A program made the translations under genes and the position numbers. Below the pieces are notes generated by a model, which was given only the letters and a program-made list of their open reading frames with translations, did not search any database and had not been told where the DNA came from. This document shows, in pieces, positions 50,597 to 59,831 of a DNA stretch of 64,000 nt. How positions within the stretch are numbered: position 1 is the first letter of the stretch; each line of letters starts with the position of its first letter. The DNA comes from an uncultured Prevotella sp. (GTDB taxonomy: Bacteria; Bacteroidota; Bacteroidia; Bacteroidales; Bacteroidaceae), in NCBI GenBank assembly GCA_902798285.1, contig CADBVZ010000002.1, positions 108,822 through 172,821 on the forward strand, given 5' to 3'.

Positions 50597-51409
50597 ATGG
50601 ATTTTACGATTAGCACTTATAGAAGACTTGTATCTTCTTTTAAGGAGAATGGTTATTCTTTTGTTACTTTCTCTGAATTTTTGACAAACCCCAAAAGTCA
50701 AAATGGCAAACTGATGATGATGCGGCATGATGTGGATGAGCAAGCACAGAATGCCTTGAAGATGGCTAAAGTGGAGCATGAACTTGGAATCAAGGCAACC
50801 TATTTTTTTCGGATTGTCAAGCATAGTAACAAACCAGAGATTATCAAGAAGATTGCAGCTATGGGGCATGAGATAGGTTATCATTATGAAGACTTGTCGA
50901 CAGCCAATGGAGACTACGATAAAGCAATTAAGTCTTTTGAAGAACATTTGGATTATTTCAGGACTTATTATCCCGTTAAGACTGTTTGTATGCATGGAAG
51001 CTCCACTTCAAAGTATGATAATCGTACATTATGGAACAGATATAAGTTAGAAGATTTCGGCCTTTTGGGAGAGCCTTATTTGTCGTTAGACTTCTCTAAG
51101 GTGTTCTATATGACCGATACTGGCTATGCCTGGGATGGCGGAAAATATGCAACAAGAGATATTGTTGAGAATCACTTTGGGCTCACATTCCATACATCTG
51201 ACCAAATCATCCAATGTGTAAAGGATGGTAAATTTCCACAACAGGCAATGATATTGGCGCATACCTTATGGACTGATAGCATCATAGATTGGTCTTATCT
51301 CCATTTTCGCGAATTTGTGCGAAACCATATCAAAAGTTTGGCAACAAAGAACAAAGTTGTTGCTGCCATCTATAAGAAGTTGGTTGCTATTTATTGGGGT
51401 AAGAAATAA
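50597..51409 (+). CDS. Polysaccharide deacetylase-fold protein
   Basis: A 270-aa protein. MMMRHDVDEQAQNALKMAKV (about residues 40-59) carries the Asp of NodB-type enzymes, ATYFFRI a core strand, and GHEIGYHYEDL (about 92-102) the metal-binding His region. CMHGSSTSKYDNRTLWN near 129 fills the third motif. The rest is unusual for the family. It sits between a KAS III and an SDR gene, so it may deacetylate the amino group that the cassette then re-acylates (inference). Confidence 0.7.
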   Translation: MDFTISTYRRLVSSFKENGYSFVTFSEFLTNPKSQNGKLMMMRHDVDEQAQNALKMAKVEHELGIKATYFFRIVKHSNKPEIIKKIAAMGHEIGYHYEDLSTANGDYDKAIKSFEEHLDYFRTYYPVKTVCMHGSSTSKYDNRTLWNRYKLEDFGLLGEPYLSLDFSKVFYMTDTGYAWDGGKYATRDIVENHFGLTFHTSDQIIQCVKDGKFPQQAMILAHTLWTDSIIDWSYLHFREFVRNHIKSLATKNKVVAAIYKKLVAIYWGKK

Positions 51410-51420
51410 TTGTTATAGAA

Positions 51421-52113
51421 ATGAGAAAAATACTAATTACGGGTGCTTCAAAGGGACTCGGCTTGTTTCTTTTGAAGCGATTCAAAGATGACGGGCAGAG
51501 CGTTTATGGTACCTTTAATTCAACCATACCAGACGAGTCGTTAAAGAACTATTTGACTAAAGTTGACATCTTGGACAATGATTCTGTTATAGTCTGGGTT
51601 AATGGAATCGTGACCGCAGAAGATGAGATCGTATTGATAAACTGTGCGGCTGGCAACTATAATGTATTAGGGCGAAAAGCTGATGTGGACAAATGGAAAG
51701 AGTTGATAGATGTCAATCTGGTTGGTACGTTCCGCGCCATTCATGCCTGCCTGCCTTATATGTATGAAAAGAACTGGGGACGTATCATCAACTTCTCTTC
51801 TGTTGTGGCTCAGAAAGGTGTGGCTGGTACCAGTGCATACGCAGCATCAAAAGCTGCATTGTGGGGATTGACAAAGAGTCTGGCCGTTGAGAATGCCAAG
51901 CATGGTATAACCATCAACACGTTGAATCTTGGTTATATGGAAGTTGGCATGACCATCAATGATGTCCCCGAGAAACTACAGGAAGAAATGTTGAGCCAGA
52001 TACCTGAAAGGAAATTCGGATCACCAGAGGATATATATCAGGCTATCTTGTTTTTAATCAACTCTCCTTATACTACAGGAGCACAAATCAATATTAACGG
52101 AGGATTATATTAA
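51421..52113 (+). CDS. SDR-family oxidoreductase, second copy
   Basis: A 230-aa short-chain dehydrogenase. It has TGASKGLGLFLL (about residues 7-18), NCAAGNYN near 73-80, the catalytic SSVVAQKGVAGTSAYAASKA (Ser near 119, Tyr-x3-Lys near 134-138) and a C-terminal TGAQININGGLY. It is only distantly similar to the SDR at 48838. In the cassette it could be the 3-ketoacyl reductase for the second KAS III, or act on a sugar. Confidence 0.8.
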   Translation: MRKILITGASKGLGLFLLKRFKDDGQSVYGTFNSTIPDESLKNYLTKVDILDNDSVIVWVNGIVTAEDEIVLINCAAGNYNVLGRKADVDKWKELIDVNLVGTFRAIHACLPYMYEKNWGRIINFSSVVAQKGVAGTSAYAASKAALWGLTKSLAVENAKHGITINTLNLGYMEVGMTINDVPEKLQEEMLSQIPERKFGSPEDIYQAILFLINSPYTTGAQININGGLY

Positions 52114-52114
52114 G

Positions 52115-52705
52115 ATGAAAGATTATCTACCATTAAAAAAACAACCGTTACCCAATCATGTGGAACGGTCTTTTTTCCAGGCATGGAAAAGAACAGCGAA
52201 GGAACATGGGTATACAGGTATATTTGCAATGCCGCGATTCCTCTATCGCAGATATATGGATTTCCTGCTACAGCAGATATCCCGTGCAGTACCTTATAGT
52301 GGAATAAGAATAAAACTTCATAGATGGAGGGGCGTAAAGATTGGAAAAGGTGTGCATATTGGCCCTATGGTAACCATTGATGATGTCTATCCTAACTTTG
52401 TAGTGATAGAAGATGGTGTGTCTTTAGCAGGGCAGAACTATATACTGACGCATAATAAACCGCTGGAATATCACAAACATTTGTCAGAGGCATTCTTGGC
52501 TCCTGTGATTATTAAGAAGAATGCTTGGATTGCCATTGGTGCTACGGTATTACCAGGGGTTACTGTTGGAGAAGGAGCTATTGTGGCTTCTGGTTCCGTG
52601 GTAACAAAGGATGTTCCAGCCAATACCATGGTTGGTGGCGTTCCTGCAAAAGTGATTCGTGAATTTGAAATGAAAGACGGGATTCCCGTCGGTTTTAAGA
52701 AATAA
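52115..52705 (+). CDS. Hexapeptide-repeat acyltransferase, paralogue of 46869-47510
   Basis: A 196-aa LbH acyltransferase. The helical N-terminus (LPLKKQPLPNHVERSFFQAW) and core (RWRGVKIGKGVHIGPMVTID, EDGVSLAGQNYILTHNKPLE) repeat the pattern of the protein at 46869. The last coils are GVTVGEGAIVASGSVVTKDV. It starts 1 bp after the SDR and ends 5 bp before the second KAS III, so it is the best candidate for the enzyme that transfers the acyl group made by the cassette to a sugar. Confidence 0.82.
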   Translation: MKDYLPLKKQPLPNHVERSFFQAWKRTAKEHGYTGIFAMPRFLYRRYMDFLLQQISRAVPYSGIRIKLHRWRGVKIGKGVHIGPMVTIDDVYPNFVVIEDGVSLAGQNYILTHNKPLEYHKHLSEAFLAPVIIKKNAWIAIGATVLPGVTVGEGAIVASGSVVTKDVPANTMVGGVPAKVIREFEMKDGIPVGFKK

Positions 52706-52710
52706 TAGAA

Positions 52711-53709
52711 ATGAAACAGTTAGTAAGAAATGTAAAAATCATCGGAACGGGTTCATACGTTCCTGAAAAAGTTTACACCAACGAGTATTTGGAAACCATT
52801 TGCCCGACAAATGCCGAATGGATTGAAAAGAATGTAGGCATTAAAGAGCGTCATATAGCAGCAGACAATGAGGCAACGAGTGATTTGGCAACTGCTGCTG
52901 GTCGTAGGGCATTGGCAGATGCAGAGTTGCGTCCAGAGGATATCGATCTGATTATTGTCGCTACATCAACACCTGACCGAAAAGCCCCTTCTACGGCCGC
53001 ATTTGTACAGCATAAGCTGAATGCATATAATGCTGTGGCATTTGATCTGTGTGCCGTTTGTAGTGGTTTCATTTATGGACTTTCAGTAGGTTGTCAGTAT
53101 ATTGCCAGTGGTGTCTATAATAATGTGATGGTGATAGGTGCCGACACCTTCTCTAAGATAACAAACTGGTCTGACCGAAACTGTATTTTCTTTGGTGATG
53201 GTGCCGGTGCTGCTATTGTTACTTCATCAAATGTGACTGAGGGTTTTTTGGCGTACCGCCTTTATACTGATACTAGTGACCATATGTTGGGATTTACCAT
53301 TCCTGGAGGTGGCTCAGAAATACCTTTGACAGAGGATAATATCAATGAGGGATTGCAGTATTTCCAAATGGATGGTCATCAAGTATTCAAATCAGCGACT
53401 GTGGCTTTGCCTCATGCCATCAATCAGGTTTTGCTTGATACAGGGCTTACTATTGATGACATTGACATTATGATTCCTCATCAGCCAAGTATTCGTATCC
53501 TGCAGAAGACAGCAGAAATTATCGGTCTGCCTTTTGAAAAAGTGATGCATAATATGGAGAAATATGCAAACACTTCAGCTGGTACCGTTGCTATTATGTT
53601 GGATGAGTGCAATAAAAGTGGAAAGCTGAAAAAGGGTGATATTGTTCTTTTTGCTGCTGTTGGCAGTGGCTGGACCTATGGTGCTTCAATCATCAAATGG
53701 GCAAAATGA
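52711..53709 (+). CDS. 3-oxoacyl-ACP synthase III-like protein (KAS III), copy 2
   Basis: A 332-aa KAS III, closer to housekeeping FabH than copy 1 (IIGTGSYVPEKVYTNEYLE, WIEKNVGIKERHIA). The catalytic Cys is residue 117 in LCAVCSGFIYG. The His is in MIPHQPSIRILQ near 256, and the Asn in YANTSAGTVAIML near 288, so the triad is intact. It is clearly divergent from copy 1 at the His motif (HQPSIR versus HQANKY), suggesting different partners or primers. Its stop overlaps the ATG of the next gene. Confidence 0.87.
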   Translation: MKQLVRNVKIIGTGSYVPEKVYTNEYLETICPTNAEWIEKNVGIKERHIAADNEATSDLATAAGRRALADAELRPEDIDLIIVATSTPDRKAPSTAAFVQHKLNAYNAVAFDLCAVCSGFIYGLSVGCQYIASGVYNNVMVIGADTFSKITNWSDRNCIFFGDGAGAAIVTSSNVTEGFLAYRLYTDTSDHMLGFTIPGGGSEIPLTEDNINEGLQYFQMDGHQVFKSATVALPHAINQVLLDTGLTIDDIDIMIPHQPSIRILQKTAEIIGLPFEKVMHNMEKYANTSAGTVAIMLDECNKSGKLKKGDIVLFAAVGSGWTYGASIIKWAK

Positions 53710-54614
53710 AAGGAATAGCCTGTATGACTAACGACGTGGAGACCACCTCGATTGTGAATGGTGGCCTTCGCGATGAGACAGGTGTTAAAGTTTGGAAAGA
53801 AGGGTTGCCAATGCTTCTTGACCTGTATGATAAGTATGGGGTGAAGGCAACTTTCTTCTATATAGCCAATTTTGCCAAGCAACATCCTGAGATTATTAAG
53901 ATTGTCCAGGAAAGAGGACATGAGATTGCCTGTCATGGATTAACGCATAAGCATGACAAGGCATTTGATGTAATGCCATTTGATGAGCAATTGGATCATC
54001 TATCGACTGCAAAAAAGATTCTGGAAGATATCGCCGGAGAAGAAGTGATTTCTTTTAGGGCTCCTGCATTGCGTGTGAACTTTGATACACCAAGGGCTTT
54101 GATGGAAGCCGGTTTTAAATACGACAGTTCTGTCGCTCCTCAGCGCATGGACATGTTTATGTCACTTGGTAGTAAAAATAAGATGCAGTGGTTTGGGGCT
54201 CCAAGAGCACCATACATTGCCAGTTCAGAGAATCTGGCAAGGAAAGGTAATTCTCCACTCATTGAAGTGCCTGTTTCTTCGTTTGTGGTGCCTTATATTG
54301 GTACTTTTATGCGTATATCTCCGACTATGAATGCCATAACAAGGAAGTTGTTGTATTTGGAAACAAAGAATACAAATAAGGCAATTAACTTTCTTATTCA
54401 TCCTAATGAGGTTATAACTGAAGAAAACTTGCACCTTGAAACTCAAAGAAGAGCTTCCAGTTATATTGGATATCTCCTGTCAGATGTGCTGAGAAGAAAA
54501 TTGAAACAGAAGAATCTTGGTGAGGATGCACTTCAGCTGTTTGAGAAAGAAATTAAATATTGGACGATTAAGGGATATGGTTTTCAACGCATCAAAGATA
54601 TAAAGGTAGAGTAA
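53706..54614 (+). CDS. Polysaccharide deacetylase family protein
   Basis: A 302-aa NodB-fold protein starting MKGIACMTNDVETTSI (ATG 53706, overlapping the KAS III stop). The Asp is in MTNDVETT, GHEIACHGLTHKHDKAF (about residues 73-89) has the two metal-binding His, and the third motif is SFRAPALRVNFDTPRAL. These features are complete, unlike the protein at 50597. No signal peptide, so it is probably cytoplasmic. It ends with a TAATG overlap with the 2-epimerase gene. Confidence 0.82.
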   Translation: MKGIACMTNDVETTSIVNGGLRDETGVKVWKEGLPMLLDLYDKYGVKATFFYIANFAKQHPEIIKIVQERGHEIACHGLTHKHDKAFDVMPFDEQLDHLSTAKKILEDIAGEEVISFRAPALRVNFDTPRALMEAGFKYDSSVAPQRMDMFMSLGSKNKMQWFGAPRAPYIASSENLARKGNSPLIEVPVSSFVVPYIGTFMRISPTMNAITRKLLYLETKNTNKAINFLIHPNEVITEENLHLETQRRASSYIGYLLSDVLRRKLKQKNLGEDALQLFEKEIKYWTIKGYGFQRIKDIKVE

Positions 54615-55759
54615 TGATAAAGTTATTGACTGTTATCGGGGCGAGACCCCAGATTATCAAGGCCGCAGCCATTTCGAGAGCGGTAAAGGGACATTTTGCA
54701 GAGGAGATAGAAGAAAAGATTCTGCATACGGGGCAACACTACGATGCCAACATGTCGCAGGTGTTTATTGATGAGTTGGGCATTCCACAGCCAGACTTTA
54801 ACCTGGGGGTGGGTTCCGGAAGACATGGTGAACAGACAGCCAAGATGATTGCTGGCATTGAAGAGGTGTTACTATCAGAACATTTTGATGGCATTGTGCT
54901 CTATGGCGATACCAACTCAACATTGGCAGGGGCAGTGGCTGCATCGAAGATTCATGTGCCCATCTTCCACATTGAGGCAGGACTGCGCTCCTTCAATATG
55001 GCTATGCCGGAGGAGGTGAACCGTATGGTGTGTGACCAATTGTCTTCCATTCTCTTTGCTCCTACAGAAACAGGAATGGAGAATCTGAGACAGGACGGGT
55101 ATCTGAAATCTAAGGCCAAGTTTAAGAGCGGGAAGCAAAGGCTGGTGTATAACAGTGGCGACGTGATGTATGACAATAGCTTATATTTCGCCTCAATAGC
55201 AAACCAGAAGAGTAGTATCATTAAAGATCTCTCATTCATTCCTGGTAATTTTATTCTTACGACCATCCATCGTGATAATAATACAGATGACAAGGAGAGA
55301 TTGTCGAGTATCTTTGCTGCATTATTAGAAATAGCAGAGTCAAACCATATGAAGGTTGTGCTACCCTTGCATCCCAGGACAGCAAAGTTGTTGCCCGTGA
55401 ATCTGGAGCCTACTATCTATAATAAGGTGAAGGCATCGGAGTGGATACAGATTATTCCACCGGCCTCATTTTTTGATATCATCGAGTTAGAGAAGAATGC
55501 GAAGATCGTGATGACCGACAGCGGGGGTGTGCAGAAAGAGGCTTTCTTCTTCGAAAAGCCTTGCGTCATCTTCAGGCCAGAGACAGAATGGGTGGAGATT
55601 GTCAATCATGGCGCGGGCATCATTGTTGATGCTGACAGGCAAAGGATTCTTGATGCCTATCAGTCACTGACAGATAAAAAAGTTTCATTTCCGGCATTGT
55701 TTGGCGATGGACACGCATCTGAGTTTATCCTGAGTAAAATCATTGAATACCTAGCATAG
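54614..55759 (+). CDS. wbpI: UDP-GlcNAc(3NAc)A 2-epimerase (WbpI-like, non-hydrolysing)
   Basis: A 381-aa epimerase that inverts C2 of a UDP-HexNAc. It has TVIGARPQIIKA (about residues 6-17), HTGQHYDANMS near 39-49, the catalytic acidic region YGDTNSTLAG near 97-106, and GLRSFNMAMPEEVNR near 122-136. The SFNM-PEEVNR form is that of WbpI-like enzymes rather than WecB, consistent with a UDP-ManNAc3NAcA pathway. WecB activity on UDP-GlcNAc is the alternative. Confidence 0.85.
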   Translation: MIKLLTVIGARPQIIKAAAISRAVKGHFAEEIEEKILHTGQHYDANMSQVFIDELGIPQPDFNLGVGSGRHGEQTAKMIAGIEEVLLSEHFDGIVLYGDTNSTLAGAVAASKIHVPIFHIEAGLRSFNMAMPEEVNRMVCDQLSSILFAPTETGMENLRQDGYLKSKAKFKSGKQRLVYNSGDVMYDNSLYFASIANQKSSIIKDLSFIPGNFILTTIHRDNNTDDKERLSSIFAALLEIAESNHMKVVLPLHPRTAKLLPVNLEPTIYNKVKASEWIQIIPPASFFDIIELEKNAKIVMTDSGGVQKEAFFFEKPCVIFRPETEWVEIVNHGAGIIVDADRQRILDAYQSLTDKKVSFPALFGDGHASEFILSKIIEYLA

Positions 55760-55776
55760 AGCAGTCAAACGTCAAG

Positions 55777-56889
55777 ATGAGGAGAGACTTGATTGAGCAG
55801 TTCGTTATTCCTGTGTGTACAAATGTACTCTTAGGCAGGAATGATGTCGCTCATGAAACTCAGCCTGTGAATGCGCAGGAATGGGAGGAGGTATGTTACT
55901 TCGCCTCGTTACATGGTTTGATGCCCGTAATGATGAATTATCTACAGTCCATCCATTTAAATGATGAAAAATGTACAGCTGTTCTCATCAACTGGTTTGG
56001 GAATTCATTCCAACAGGAACAGACAACCGAGGTAATGGCTGTGGTAGCCAGGAAGTTGGCTATAATCATGCAAAAGGCTGAACTAGACGTGATGTTCCTG
56101 AAGGGATTAAGTCTGGCACAGAATTATCCCTCTCCAAAGATGAGAATGTCCGCAGATATCGACTTTTACCTTTTTGGCAAAACTGAGGAGGGACTAAAAG
56201 CGTTAGAAGCAGCTGGTATTTGCAGTGATGATGCATGGGATTACCATGTGCATGCTGAGATGAATGGTGCGCGGCTTGAACTGCACAAGATGTTCATCGA
56301 CGTTGACAGGATAGGCAGCAACAGGGAGGTGGAACGCGCTTTGGTACAGCTTGCCAAAGAAGAAGGGAAGTCATGCAGATGCGAATGGATGGGAGCGAGC
56401 GTGACGAATGCATATAGGATGTCACCGACGATGAATGCCATCTTCCTGATGCGACATATCGGTATCCATTTCGTGTCGGAAGCAGTATCGCTACGGATGC
56501 TTTACGACTGGGGGCTGTTCCTACAGCATGAAGGTAAGGATGTTGATTGGAATAAGGTTGTTGCTCTCTATGAGCAGGTGGGGATGATGGATTTTGCTCG
56601 CAGAATCCAGAGCCTTGTGATAGATAAGTTGGGAATGCCAGTGGCAGATTGCAGTCCACTAAAGCCTTTAGATGATAAGCAGACGATGTTGACATGGGAA
56701 AGCATCCTATCATTGTGCGAGAATAGCGTAGGACAGAGGTCGAACTTAAAGGCCGGGCTGATGCGAAGATATGAAATGCTAAGAGGCAAATGGAAGTTTA
56801 AGATGGTTTATCCCAAGGATTCCTTCTGGAAGACTTATTGTTATTTGGCCTTCCGAGGAATCAGGACTTATAACAGAAGTAAAAGATGA
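55777..56889 (+). CDS. NTP_transf_5 family nucleotidyltransferase-like protein
   Basis: A 370-aa protein. LDVMFLKGLSLAQNYPSPKM and MRMSADIDFYLF (about residues 103-133) form the G-x-D-x-D site of the NTP_transf_5 family (PF14907), common in Bacteroidota polysaccharide loci. The rest is helical. The substrate is not known. It shares an ATGA overlap with the FAD/Fe-S gene and follows the epimerase by 17 bp. Confidence 0.7.
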   Translation: MRRDLIEQFVIPVCTNVLLGRNDVAHETQPVNAQEWEEVCYFASLHGLMPVMMNYLQSIHLNDEKCTAVLINWFGNSFQQEQTTEVMAVVARKLAIIMQKAELDVMFLKGLSLAQNYPSPKMRMSADIDFYLFGKTEEGLKALEAAGICSDDAWDYHVHAEMNGARLELHKMFIDVDRIGSNREVERALVQLAKEEGKSCRCEWMGASVTNAYRMSPTMNAIFLMRHIGIHFVSEAVSLRMLYDWGLFLQHEGKDVDWNKVVALYEQVGMMDFARRIQSLVIDKLGMPVADCSPLKPLDDKQTMLTWESILSLCENSVGQRSNLKAGLMRRYEMLRGKWKFKMVYPKDSFWKTYCYLAFRGIRTYNRSKR

Positions 56890-59819
56890 AACTATATACA
56901 GACAGCTTACATAAGATTGCCTATGCTACCGATGCCTCGGTGTATCGGGAGATACCGTATGGCGTGGCTTATCCTGAAACCATCGAGGATGTACAGAAGC
57001 TGATGAGGATGGCTCGTGAGCGGAAGACACATTTGATTCCTCGTGCGGGTGGAACGTCAATTGCCGGACAGGTAGTGGGCAGCGGTATCGTTGTGGATAT
57101 CAGCAAGTACTGGAACCATATCCTTGAAGTCAATCGGGAAGAGCGATGGGCAAGGGTGGAGCCGGGAGTAGTACGCGATGAACTGAATATCGCACTTAAA
57201 TCATACGGATTGTTCTTCAGCCCAGAGACATCGACCAGCAACAGGTGTTGCATAGGTGGTATGTTCGGGAATAATTCCTGCGGAACGCACTCTCTGGTGT
57301 ATGGGAGTACAAGACATCATGTTATTGCTTGCAAAGGGGTGCTTTCCGATGGATCGCTATTTGATACGGAACATATAGACAGACAGAATGCACTGTTGGA
57401 TAAGATACTATGCCAGTTAGAAACATGGGCTGCAGATGAAAAGATATGTAGTCTGATAGAAGCGACCTATCCTGACAAAAGTCTGCAGCGCAGGAGTTGT
57501 GGATATGCGATTGACGAATCAATTGAGATAGTTAAAGAACAACCGGGCTTGGCACTATGCAAGCTATTGGCTGGCTCTGAGGGAACGCTGGCTTTCATAA
57601 CAGAGATAAAAGTGTCGTTAGATGAGCTACCGCCAAAGGAAATTATGGTGGTGTGCGGGCATTGTGACACGCTTGACAAGAGTTTTGAAGCAAATCTTGT
57701 GGCTCTGAGACATCGTCCAACGGCTATTGAGCTGATGGATGGGGATATACTGGAATTGAGCAAAGGCAATGCGGAACAACAGAAAAACCGCTTCTTCGTG
57801 GAAGGAAATCCTGCGGCATTGCTGATAACGGAATTAAGGGCTGAGACTCGCGAAGAACTGGACAAACAGGCAGATATTCTAGAGAAAGACCTGATAGATA
57901 GTGGTTTGGTGTATCTGAATACCAGAGTCTACGGCTCGGATGTGGCTAAGGTCTGGGCTTTGCGAAAGGCTGGACTTGGAATACTTGGCGGCATGAAGGG
58001 CGATGCAAAGCCCATGGGCGTGATAGAAGATACGGCTGTTGCTCCTAAGTATATGCCAGCCTACATGAAGGACTTCCAAGAGATGACGCACAGGCTTGGT
58101 GCACAAGTGGTCTATTATGGTCATATTAGCACAGGTGAGTTGCATCTTCGCCCCATTATCAACCTGAAAACCAAGGAAGGACAAAAACTCTTCCGTGATT
58201 TGGCTACAGAAACAGCTCAGTTGGTAAAGAAGCATCGTGGCAGTATCAGTGGGGAACATGGAGATGGTAGATTGCGCGGAGAGTTTATCAAGATGCTCTA
58301 TGGCGATGACACTTACGAACTGATGCGGCAAGTGAAACAGTGTTGGGATCCTGAGGGTATGTTTAATCTGCATAAGATTGTGGATACCTTGCCGATGGAT
58401 TCGATGCTGCGATTTGATATTGACCAGCAGTATGATTTTGAAAAGCGTATAGGTTCCGATAAGACCTACTTTAACTGGAAAGCAGCATTTGACGAGTGTA
58501 CTGCACCTGGCGCTACTGGTGCAAAAAGTCAGATGAATGCGCTGATGTGCTCGATTGAACAGTGCAACGGCGCAGGTGACTGCCGGAAGAGTAATCTGAT
58601 AGGTGGTACGCTTTGCCCAGCATATAAAGTTTCTGGCGATGAGCTGAAAACGACTAGGGCAAGGGCGAATGTACTGCGAGAGGTCCTGACTCGTGGCGGT
58701 GACATCTCACTGGTAAAAGAAGAGCTTGACAGTTGCTTGGCTTGCAAGGGTTGCAAGAGCGAATGTCCGTCGAATGTCGATATGACACGTCTAAGGGCAG
58801 AGGTGTTGCAACATTATTATGATGAGCACGGAACGCCGTTCCGCTCATTTATGGTTGCCCGAATGGCTCAGATAGAGCAATTGGGCGCTATGGTGAGACC
58901 TCTTTATAATTTCTTTGCCACATGGAGTCTGTCGTCTGCCATCATCAAGAAAGTCATCAGCTTTGCCTCTGAACGCCAGATTCCTACTCTAAGCCGGTAC
59001 TCCATGCGTAAGCTGGTGAGAAAAGAACAGGCTCAATATCGAATTGCCCGACCCAAGAAGAAAGTCTATCTGTTTGCTGATGAGTTTACTAACTTGCAAG
59101 AAGCAGAGTTAGGACTGACGTTCGCAAAGCTGCTGATGCGGTTGGGTTATAAAGTTGAGATTCCAGAGCATGTAGAAAGTGGCAGGGCGGCCATATCGAA
59201 GGGTTGCTTGAAATATGCCAAGAAGTTCGCTGAGAAGAATGTGCGATTGTTGGCTGATAAGGTGAGTGATAGTCACCCATTGATAGGCATCGAACCGTCC
59301 TGTATTCTGAGTTTCAGAGATGAATATCCCGACTTGGTTTCAGCCGAGATGCGGTCAGATGCGTTGGCATTGGCCAAGAACTGTTTGCTATTTGACGAGT
59401 TCTTACTACAGGAATTGGAGGCAGGGGCTATTTCTGCCGAAAACTTTGTTGGACAAGAAATGGAAATCTGGTTGCACGGACATTGTCATCAGAAAGCCTT
59501 GGTAGGTGTTGATAAGACAGCAAATGCACTGGGGAAACTTTTATCAGGTGCAAAGATCAATGTTATTCCCAGTGGCTGTTGTGGTATGGCGGGATCGTTC
59601 GGCTATGAGAAGGAGCACTATAGGACATCTATAGAGATTGGCGAAATGGTGTTGTTCCCTGTGGTTCGTAGAGTGATGGAAGAAGGAAGAAGGAAGAAGA
59701 AAGATGTTGCTCCAACATTCGTGGCTGCTCCAGGGACATCGTGTAGACAACAGATTCTGGACGGTACAGGCGTCAAAGCTGTGCATCCGATAGAATTATT
59801 ATATAATTTTTTAAAATAA
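56886..59819 (+). CDS. FAD-binding and Fe-S-cluster dehydrogenase, YdiJ/D-2-hydroxyglutarate dehydrogenase-like
   Basis: A 977-aa flavin/iron-sulfur fusion. The N-terminal FAD_binding_4 domain has PRAGGTSIAGQVVGSGIVVD (about residues 53-72) and GGMFGNNSCGTHSLVYG (about 122-138), and the GlcD-like C domain ends SGEHGDGRLRGEF near 461-473. Two 4Fe-4S-type Cys clusters follow: CSIEQCNGAGDCRKSN near 556-571 and CLACKGCKSECPSN near 618-631. A CCG domain carries HGHCHQKALVG and CCGMAGSFGYE near 866 and 899. Size and order match YdiJ (about 1,018 aa), a D-2-hydroxyglutarate dehydrogenase; D-lactate is an alternative substrate. It lies 12 bp before the wbpB homologue. Confidence 0.85.
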   Translation: MKLYTDSLHKIAYATDASVYREIPYGVAYPETIEDVQKLMRMARERKTHLIPRAGGTSIAGQVVGSGIVVDISKYWNHILEVNREERWARVEPGVVRDELNIALKSYGLFFSPETSTSNRCCIGGMFGNNSCGTHSLVYGSTRHHVIACKGVLSDGSLFDTEHIDRQNALLDKILCQLETWAADEKICSLIEATYPDKSLQRRSCGYAIDESIEIVKEQPGLALCKLLAGSEGTLAFITEIKVSLDELPPKEIMVVCGHCDTLDKSFEANLVALRHRPTAIELMDGDILELSKGNAEQQKNRFFVEGNPAALLITELRAETREELDKQADILEKDLIDSGLVYLNTRVYGSDVAKVWALRKAGLGILGGMKGDAKPMGVIEDTAVAPKYMPAYMKDFQEMTHRLGAQVVYYGHISTGELHLRPIINLKTKEGQKLFRDLATETAQLVKKHRGSISGEHGDGRLRGEFIKMLYGDDTYELMRQVKQCWDPEGMFNLHKIVDTLPMDSMLRFDIDQQYDFEKRIGSDKTYFNWKAAFDECTAPGATGAKSQMNALMCSIEQCNGAGDCRKSNLIGGTLCPAYKVSGDELKTTRARANVLREVLTRGGDISLVKEELDSCLACKGCKSECPSNVDMTRLRAEVLQHYYDEHGTPFRSFMVARMAQIEQLGAMVRPLYNFFATWSLSSAIIKKVISFASERQIPTLSRYSMRKLVRKEQAQYRIARPKKKVYLFADEFTNLQEAELGLTFAKLLMRLGYKVEIPEHVESGRAAISKGCLKYAKKFAEKNVRLLADKVSDSHPLIGIEPSCILSFRDEYPDLVSAEMRSDALALAKNCLLFDEFLLQELEAGAISAENFVGQEMEIWLHGHCHQKALVGVDKTANALGKLLSGAKINVIPSGCCGMAGSFGYEKEHYRTSIEIGEMVLFPVVRRVMEEGRRKKKDVAPTFVAAPGTSCRQQILDGTGVKAVHPIELLYNFLK

Positions 59820-59831
59820 CCTTTTTTTATT

